In this document: positions 5,948 through 10,425 of the stretch, in pieces
Layout of the letters: each line of letters starts with the position of its first letter
How positions within the stretch are numbered: the first letter of the stretch is position 1
Origin: Chloroflexota bacterium
Lineage (GTDB): Bacteria > Chloroflexota > Dehalococcoidia > Dehalococcoidales > JAHJRU01
DNA: 10,425 nucleotides
Assembly: GCA_018830745.1 (NCBI GenBank)
Contig: JAHJRU010000120.1
Coordinates: 1-10,425, forward strand
Reading direction: 5' to 3'
The notes under the pieces: model-generated
What the model was told of the DNA's origin: nothing
Seen by the model: only the letters and a program-made list of their open reading frames with translations
The model's database searches: none
Position numbers and translations under genes: made by a program

Positions 5948-6757
5948 TCAGGAATGAGCGGACACTAAATCCTGGATGGCCTGGAAATACTCTTCCTGAT
6001 GCACCACCATTACATCGTTGTGGTCCGCACCGGGGATTATTAGCAGCCTCTTCTCCTTAGCCGGCGAATTTTCGTAGAGTTCCCTGCCCTCCTGGACAGG
6101 TATAACCTGGTCATTTTTGCCGTGGATAATCAGCGTTGGCCGGTACACGGAACGAATCTTGTCTTTGTTCTGGAAATCGGAATCTTTGATGATGTCCCGC
6201 TCGGTTTTTCCCAGGTAGCCCCACAGGGGACGGAAGCTGCTGGACGTGCCGCTTTCAATAATGAGTCCGCCGATTTCATCCTGGTGGCGAAAAGCAACCT
6301 CCAGGGCGGGCAGGCTGCCCAGTGAACGCCCCATTACGAAGTATTTCCCGGCATAGCCTTCGGCCTTCAGTATTTGCTTGAAACCCTCAAAGATGGAGTG
6401 GCTATCCTGAAGCATATTGGTGATGGTTGGCTTGCCTCCGCTTGAGCCGTAACCTCGATAATCAGCCACGAACAGGTTCATTTTCCGCTGGTTGTAGTAG
6501 GGGGCAATCCACTCATGGATACCGGCCGTTTCCCCGTTTCCGTGAAAGTAGAGTATGGTGGGATACTCTCTGCCCGCCGGCCAGAAACCACAGCCGATTC
6601 TTACCCCATCTTCAACCTCGACGAAGCGGGTAATCCCCTCGGCCAGAGATGGATTGAAAACACCGGTAAGCATATAAAGAGGGGAATACGCCATGGGGAA
6701 GACAATCTCCAGGACATCCGGTCGGTCCAAAAAGGAAAAATCAGCTTCGTGAGACAA
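5948..6757 (-). CDS. Alpha/beta hydrolase of the BEM46/YfhR type
   Basis: A 269-residue serine hydrolase. Seen: an N-terminal FSFLDRP segment, an FHGNGE oxyanion loop at 71-76, VADYRGYGSSGG at 97-108, the nucleophile elbow GRSLGS at 143-148 with Ser145, HGKNDQVIP at 212-220 with Asp216, and GADHNDV at 243-249 with His246. This is a complete catalytic triad. The HGNGE loop and DYRGYG strand are typical of Bem46-like esterases/peptidase-like hydrolases. The substrate is unknown. No signal peptide is evident, so it is probably cytoplasmic. The preferred start is a TTG at 6757 with AAAGGA about 10 bases upstream, because FSFLDRP looks like the family N-terminus. An internal ATG at 6691 is the alternative. 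The TTG directly abuts the stop of the orphan membrane-protein tail upstream. No clear promoter of its own was seen. Confidence 0.85.
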   Translation of the reverse strand: MSHEADFSFLDRPDVLEIVFPMAYSPLYMLTGVFNPSLAEGITRFVEVEDGVRIGCGFWPAGREYPTILYFHGNGETAGIHEWIAPYYNQRKMNLFVADYRGYGSSGGKPTITNMLQDSHSIFEGFKQILKAEGYAGKYFVMGRSLGSLPALEVAFRHQDEIGGLIIESGTSSSFRPLWGYLGKTERDIIKDSDFQNKDKIRSVYRPTLIIHGKNDQVIPVQEGRELYENSPAKEKRLLIIPGADHNDVMVVHQEEYFQAIQDLVSAHS

Positions 6758-6869
6758 TTATTCTTTGTCCTTTGTTCCCTTTTTCCTGGCTGCTATGGGG
6801 ATTATGAAGCAGGCAACCAGGAAGATTACGCTGCCGATTGAGCCGGGAATGGAAGGAGTAGCCCAGGAC
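6758..6869 (-). pseudogene. Orphan membrane-protein C-terminus between glnT-like gene and hydrolase
   Basis: After the glutamine synthetase stop, one minus-strand frame reads SWATPSIP, then GSIGSVIFLVACFIIPIAA, then RKKGTKDKE and TAA at 6760-6758. This is a textbook last transmembrane helix followed by a positively charged cytoplasmic tail. The stop is immediately followed by the TTG of the hydrolase, the arrangement expected of a real upstream gene in an operon. However, the frame has no ATG, GTG or TTG: it stays open into the 3' part of the synthetase gene as far as a stop at 6988-6986 without an initiation codon. I infer the tail of a truncated membrane-protein gene, or a very small protein with an unusual start. 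A chance open frame cannot be excluded. Confidence 0.35.
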
Positions 6870-8216
6870 TTAGAACAGGGTAAGATACTTGTCCAGCTCC
6901 CACCGGGAGACGGTATCGTGGTATTCGTTCCACTCCCTCTTTTTAAAGTCCATATAGTAGTGGCAGAACTCGCGGCCCATAGCCTCTATGATGACCTCAT
7001 CCTTCGCCAGCTCATCCATGGCCTCCTTGAGGTTGCTAGGCAGAAGCTCGATGCCAGCCTTCTTGAGGTCCTCGGCGGTCCACTTATACATATCGGTATC
7101 GTTGCGCGGCCCGGGGTCAATCTTGTTTTCAATCCCGTCCATGCCGGCGGTGAGCATGGCAGCGGCCGCCAGATAGGGATTGCAGGCAGAGTCCACCGTC
7201 CTGTCTTCCACTCGCCCCGGCCCAGCAATCCTAATCATCTGGGTGCGGTTGTTGCCTCCATAGGAGACATATACGGGAGCCCAGGTGGAGCCGCCCATGG
7301 CCCCGCCGGCTATGAGCCGCTTGTAGGAATTTACCGAGGGCGCGGAGAAAGCGATGTAGGCTTTGGCGTGTTTGAGCAAACCGCCGATAAAGTGGTAGGC
7401 AAGCTGGGAAAGCCCTATAGGGTCGTTCTCATCCAGGAAGAGGTTCTTGCCGGTGTTAACGTCCCAGAGGCTCATATGGAAATGGGCTCCGTTGCCGGTG
7501 CGGTTGGCGAATGGTTTGGGCATAAAGGTGGCAATAAGACCCTCCTGCTGTGCCAGAGTAGCCAGCATATACCGGAAAAAGACGTATCTATCGCACAGGT
7601 CAACGCAATCGCCGAAGTCAAAGTTTATCTCATACTGGCTGTTGGCGTCCTCGTGGTCGGTGGCATAGACATCCCAGCCCATCTCGTTCACATAGTTTAT
7701 GGCAGTCTCCAGGAAATCCAGGCGGCGGGTAAGCCCCTTAAGGTCGTAGCAGGGCTTGGCCAGGGTGTCCCATTCATCGGCGGGTTCTATCCCGTCAGCT
7801 GTCCTCTGCACCAGGAAAAACTCCGGCTCGATGCCTATTTTCAGCTGGTATCCCTTTTCCCTGGCTTTGGCCGTCACCCGCTGGAGAATGCTGCGGGAAC
7901 AGAAGAGGGAACGATTTCTGCCGCCTTTACCATCCTCCTCATAGACGTTACAGGCAAAGCGGGCAACGTTCTTCTTCCAGGGCAGTATGGTGAGGGTGTC
8001 CGGGTCGGGAATGGCGGCCAGGTCAGGCGCATCCGGGCCCACACCGAAACCGACGGCGGCAAATCCGGCAAAGCAGGCACCGTCGGTGAACATATCTTCT
8101 AAATGGTTTGCCGGAACCAGCTTGGCGTTAGCCACGCCGTACATGTTTACATACTGGGCGAAGAAGAAATCGATATTCTTTTCTTTGGCTATGCGGGCGA
8201 TGTCGTTAATCTCCAT
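6870..8216 (-). CDS. glnT: Glutamine synthetase, GlnT/GmaS type
   Basis: A 448-residue ATP-dependent glutamate-amine ligase. A short beta-grasp domain begins FFFAQYVNMYGVANAKLVP at about 17-35. The catalytic barrel has IEPEFF with Glu130/Glu132, HEDANSQYE at 188-196, GNGAHFHMSLW at 241-251, NSYKR at 296-300, EDRTVD at 337-342 and NPYLA at 346-350. These are metal-, glutamate- and ATP-site signatures. The GPDAPDLAAIPD block at 60-71 and overall layout match the Rhizobium GlnT ('type III', about 435 residues) family. That family also contains gamma-glutamylmethylamide synthetase (GmaS), so the amine could be ammonia or methylamine. The Tyr adenylylation loop of GlnA-type enzymes is not seen. 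AAGGAG lies 6 bases before the ATG. It follows the glutamate synthase core gene by 40 bases. Confidence 0.88.
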   Translation of the reverse strand: MEINDIARIAKEKNIDFFFAQYVNMYGVANAKLVPANHLEDMFTDGACFAGFAAVGFGVGPDAPDLAAIPDPDTLTILPWKKNVARFACNVYEEDGKGGRNRSLFCSRSILQRVTAKAREKGYQLKIGIEPEFFLVQRTADGIEPADEWDTLAKPCYDLKGLTRRLDFLETAINYVNEMGWDVYATDHEDANSQYEINFDFGDCVDLCDRYVFFRYMLATLAQQEGLIATFMPKPFANRTGNGAHFHMSLWDVNTGKNLFLDENDPIGLSQLAYHFIGGLLKHAKAYIAFSAPSVNSYKRLIAGGAMGGSTWAPVYVSYGGNNRTQMIRIAGPGRVEDRTVDSACNPYLAAAAMLTAGMDGIENKIDPGPRNDTDMYKWTAEDLKKAGIELLPSNLKEAMDELAKDEVIIEAMGREFCHYYMDFKKREWNEYHDTVSRWELDKYLTLF

Positions 8217-8256
8217 TCTAGCTCCTTTCTGATTATATGATGACTTTGGTGGGGCT

Positions 8257-9492
8257 TTAATATACCCGGTCGGTGCCCACTAAAGATAATCCGGTCATGG
8301 CTGATACGTCAATGGTTAACGCCTGGAGGTCATCACGATTTAGCTCCCGTATATCGCGTTTGCCCAGTGAGGCGCAGATGACCTTGATTTCCTCGTTCAT
8401 GGCAGTGAGGTAATTATATACACCTTCAGCCGCTTCATCAATATCCAGCAGTTTGGTCAGGTTTGGGTCCTGGGTGGCAATACCCTTGGGGCATTTCCCG
8501 GTGAAGCATTGCAAGCAGCCTACACAGCCCATAGCCATCAGGACTCCCATGCCTACGCTGACAGCATTGGCGCCCATGGCAATGGCTTTGGCGGCATCAG
8601 CGCCATTGCGGATACCGCCCATAACGACGATATCAATCTGGCCGAACCAGTTCATGTCATGGAGGGAGTGGACGGCGTCGGCCAGGCCGCACATGGTAGG
8701 TATGCCCAGATTTTCCATGGTGGTATCCGGTGCCGCCCCGGTAGAGCCCTGCTGACCGTCAAGCTGAATCATGTCAGCTTTATCGTTGACGGCAATGCGG
8801 ATGTCATCTTTGATACGCCCCATAGCCAGCTTCAAACTAACCGGTATCTTCCAGTCGGTAGCCTCGCGAAATTCCTCAATCTTGATTATCAAATCATCGG
8901 CGCCCAGGATATCGGGGTGCCGGCTGGGACTGCGGAGGTCTATACCCATGGGAAGTCCCCGGATGCGGGCGATTTCTTCGGTCAGCTTCTCCGCCATCAG
9001 GTGCCCGCCCATACCTGGCTTGGCTCCCTGGCTGATAAGCAGTTCCAGACCATCAGCCCGCAGCATGTCCCGGATGTTCCACCCGTAGCGTCCGGGCAGG
9101 CATTGATAAATCATCTGTTTGGCGGCGGCTCTCTCTTCGGGCATCATGCCGCCCTCGCCGGTGCTGGTGCAGGTGTCCGCCATGGTTGAGCCTTTGGCCA
9201 GAGCAATCTTGGCTGGCTTGGACAGGGCGCCATAGCTCATGGGGGCGATAATAATGGGCATGGATACATCCAGAGGTCGTTCGGCATAGTGGTTTCCCAG
9301 CTTAACCCGGGTGTTTACCTCCTCGGGCCGAACCGCCGGTCGAAACGGTCTGGGCACGAACACCAGGTCCTGAAAGCCGGGCAGTCGGCGCGTATTGCCG
9401 CCGGCGCGCATCAGGTATCGGCCGATATTCGACTTCGTGCGGATTTTATCGAAGGTCTGTTGCGAATATATTTCGATGGTATTCTCTATCAT
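8257..9492 (-). CDS. Glutamate synthase FMN/Fe-S core subunit (GltB2/MgsC-like)
   Basis: A 411-residue stand-alone glutamate synthase central domain (TIM barrel binding FMN). Seen: IIIAPMSYGALS at 80-91, TGEGGM at 111-116, SQGAKPGMGGHL at 154-165, LDGQQGSTGAAP at 244-255, and phosphate-binding GGIRNGADAAKAIAMGANAV at 292-311. The cysteine cluster Cys323, Cys326, Cys329, Cys334 is followed by PKGIATQDP. The class II glutamine amidotransferase domain and the GXGXG domain of full GltB are absent, so those must be separate subunits, likely beyond the right edge. It would reduce the 2-iminoglutarate formed from 2-oxoglutarate and ammonia. The same architecture occurs in archaeal-type GOGAT and in the MgsC subunit of N-methylglutamate synthase. 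It sits 13 bases after the GltD-like gene, with GAGGG ahead of the ATG. Confidence 0.9.
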   Translation of the reverse strand: MIENTIEIYSQQTFDKIRTKSNIGRYLMRAGGNTRRLPGFQDLVFVPRPFRPAVRPEEVNTRVKLGNHYAERPLDVSMPIIIAPMSYGALSKPAKIALAKGSTMADTCTSTGEGGMMPEERAAAKQMIYQCLPGRYGWNIRDMLRADGLELLISQGAKPGMGGHLMAEKLTEEIARIRGLPMGIDLRSPSRHPDILGADDLIIKIEEFREATDWKIPVSLKLAMGRIKDDIRIAVNDKADMIQLDGQQGSTGAAPDTTMENLGIPTMCGLADAVHSLHDMNWFGQIDIVVMGGIRNGADAAKAIAMGANAVSVGMGVLMAMGCVGCLQCFTGKCPKGIATQDPNLTKLLDIDEAAEGVYNYLTAMNEEIKVICASLGKRDIRELNRDDLQALTIDVSAMTGLSLVGTDRVY

Positions 9493-9505
9493 TGGTTTTG
9501 TTCCC

Positions 9506-10425
9506 TCAATGCGACAGGCTGGAAGCCCCGGTCACTTCCGGTGGATTAGTCTGAGGATGTTTGGCTTCCAGGTAGCTGCGAATGGATAGGGCGGCCTGGA
9601 CTCCGTCAGCCACCGCCCCGACGACGGTTCCACCACCGCTGACCACATCGCCGCCGGCGTAGACGCCTTCACGGGTGGTAGCCCTGGTTTCCGGGTCTGC
9701 CTTGAGAAGTCCTCCCTCGAATTCCACACCGGACAGCAGGTTGCGAACCTCCTCCGAGACCCTTTGCCCCACCGCTTCTATAATGGTGTCTGCCCTCAGG
9801 GTAATCTCGGTGCCGGGAATCTCCTCGGCATTGGACGGAACGTATTTACCCGGCTCTTTCCAGCGGATTTGAACTGCTTTGAGTCCGGCCACCCGTCCGT
9901 TTTCAACCAGGATTTCCTTTGGCATATAGCGGTTGTGAATGATTATTCCCTTTTCCCGGGCTTCGTTTCGCTCGCGGTTCCAGGCGGGCATTTCATTGGG
10001 GCCCTCCAGGCATATCATCTCTACCTCTTCGGCTCCGAGGTTAAGCGAGGACATGGCGCAGTCGATAGCCACGTTGCCCCCACCGATAATCAGAACGCGG
10101 TCGCCCAGTCCGGCAAGTGCCTGCTGACTCAGCAGGCACTCGTTGGTCTGCTTTAAGAAATCAAGAGCCAGGTAGAAACCATGAGCCTCCTCACCGGGCA
10201 GGCCGATTTTAGCCGATTGTGAGGCACCCACGCCAACGAAAACAGCATCGTATCCCTGGGCAAGCAGCTCATCCAGGTCACGGATGTCAGCCCCGGTATT
10301 GATTTCCACGCCGTAGTTTTTAATGGCTTCAACTTCCCGGAGAATGACTTCCCGGTCTAAACGGTATGGAGGAATGTAATAATACATCGTGCCCCCGGGC
10401 TGCTCCCCTTTTTCCAGGATGGTCA
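9506..10425 (-). CDS. gltD: GltD-like FAD/NAD(P)H oxidoreductase, 5' end cut by window
   Basis: The C-terminal 305 residues of a pyridine-nucleotide-disulfide-type oxidoreductase. The frame continues through the right edge, where TILEKGEQPGGTMYYYIPPY corresponds to the end of the first FAD-binding strand and the PGG loop of glutamate synthase small chain. The ATG at 10387 is therefore internal, not the start. Further on: VGVGAS (adenine-loop region), the NAD(P)H dinucleotide-binding IIGGGNVAIDCA, a PAWNRERNEAREKGI stretch, and the C-terminal FAD signature GVYAGGDVVSGGGTVVGAVA. GltD passes electrons from NADPH via FAD and Fe-S centres to the FMN of GltB. An N-terminal two-[4Fe-4S] ferredoxin-like domain is expected upstream but not visible. 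NADH versus NADPH preference cannot be read. It is followed after 13 bases by the glutamate synthase core gene. Confidence 0.87.
   Translation of the reverse strand, partial: TILEKGEQPGGTMYYYIPPYRLDREVILREVEAIKNYGVEINTGADIRDLDELLAQGYDAVFVGVGASQSAKIGLPGEEAHGFYLALDFLKQTNECLLSQQALAGLGDRVLIIGGGNVAIDCAMSSLNLGAEEVEMICLEGPNEMPAWNRERNEAREKGIIIHNRYMPKEILVENGRVAGLKAVQIRWKEPGKYVPSNAEEIPGTEITLRADTIIEAVGQRVSEEVRNLLSGVEFEGGLLKADPETRATTREGVYAGGDVVSGGGTVVGAVADGVQAALSIRSYLEAKHPQTNPPEVTGASSLSH

Noticed and set aside
5940..5952. Short TCCTG/CAGGA hairpin at the hydrolase stop codon
   Set aside because: A five-base stem with a tetraloop and no T-tract is too weak to call a terminator.
6780..6821. Hairpin TTCCTGG/CCAGGAA with inner CTGCT/AGCAG downstream of the glutamine synthetase gene
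   Set aside because: In the direction of transcription it is followed by an A-run rather than a T-run, so it is not a canonical intrinsic terminator. It also overlaps the membrane-tail frame.
6765..8102. A 445-codon plus-strand open frame opposite the glutamine synthetase gene
   Set aside because: The minus-strand gene carries every family motif. The antisense frame has no recognisable domain, is low-complexity Val/Gly-rich, and arises from the codon bias of the real gene.
8509..9189. A 226-codon plus-strand open frame opposite the glutamate synthase core gene
   Set aside because: It mirrors a well-supported minus-strand gene and shows no domain or ribosome-binding site.
9506..10387. Start of the GltD-like gene at the ATG at 10387
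   Set aside because: The open frame continues to the window edge with a conserved EKGEQPGG segment, so this ATG is internal and the gene is partial.

Overview
The window reads as ordinary chromosome of a free-living bacterium of middling GC content. It is densely packed, and most genes lie on the minus strand. Several features suggest an anaerobic or sediment-type bacterium, possibly a Chloroflexota/Dehalococcoidia lineage: an MEP-pathway ispH, a split glutamate synthase beside a GlnT-type glutamine synthetase, a CaiB/BaiF-family acyl-CoA enzyme, and a dksA-like/lspA/rluD/gltX housekeeping run. The taxonomic assignment is a guess from gene content and general protein flavour, not from a marker-gene comparison.

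Layout. (1) Positions 1-2446, minus strand: a tight housekeeping cluster transcribed right to left. The order is a DksA/TraR-type zinc-finger protein (GTG start), lspA (GTG start), rluD, a class I SAM methyltransferase, and the first 23 codons of gltX running off the left edge. Gaps are 1, 4, 7 and 34 bases, so it is probably one operon. (2) Positions 2447-2819: a 373-base divergent intergenic region. It holds a consensus sigma-70-type promoter firing rightward, a weaker leftward candidate, a hairpin and a short direct repeat. (3) Positions 2820-4301, plus strand: a two-gene unit with a CaiB/BaiF-family enzyme that carries alpha-methylacyl-CoA racemase-like active-site motifs, followed by a stand-alone Lrp/AsnC ligand-binding (RAM) domain protein. 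(4) Positions 4338-5812, minus strand: plsC and ispH overlapping by 4 bases (ATGA), with a plausible promoter directly upstream. (5) Positions 5948-6757: an alpha/beta hydrolase, preceded by an orphan stretch that reads as the end of a membrane protein. (6) Positions 6870-10425, minus strand: a nitrogen-assimilation operon. It contains a GltD-like FAD/NAD(P)H oxidoreductase (cut by the right edge), an FMN/Fe-S glutamate synthase core subunit lacking the amidotransferase domain, and a GlnT/GmaS-type glutamine synthetase.

How the genes work together. The GltD-like, GltB-core and GlnT-like proteins together can form a GS-GOGAT route with the glutamate synthase split into subunits. The glutaminase (class II amidotransferase) and GXGXG subunits would be expected just beyond the right edge. 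The same family architecture is used for N-methylglutamate synthase and gamma-glutamylmethylamide synthetase in methylamine metabolism, so the amine substrate is the main open question. The housekeeping cluster covers lipoprotein maturation, rRNA modification and tRNA charging. plsC/ispH covers phospholipid acylation and isoprenoid precursor synthesis.

No mobile element, CRISPR array, tRNA or rRNA was recognised. I did not find a clearly new system. The most worthwhile leads are the split synthase/GS operon, the orphan membrane-protein tail, and the acyl-CoA racemase/RAM-domain pair under a consensus promoter.
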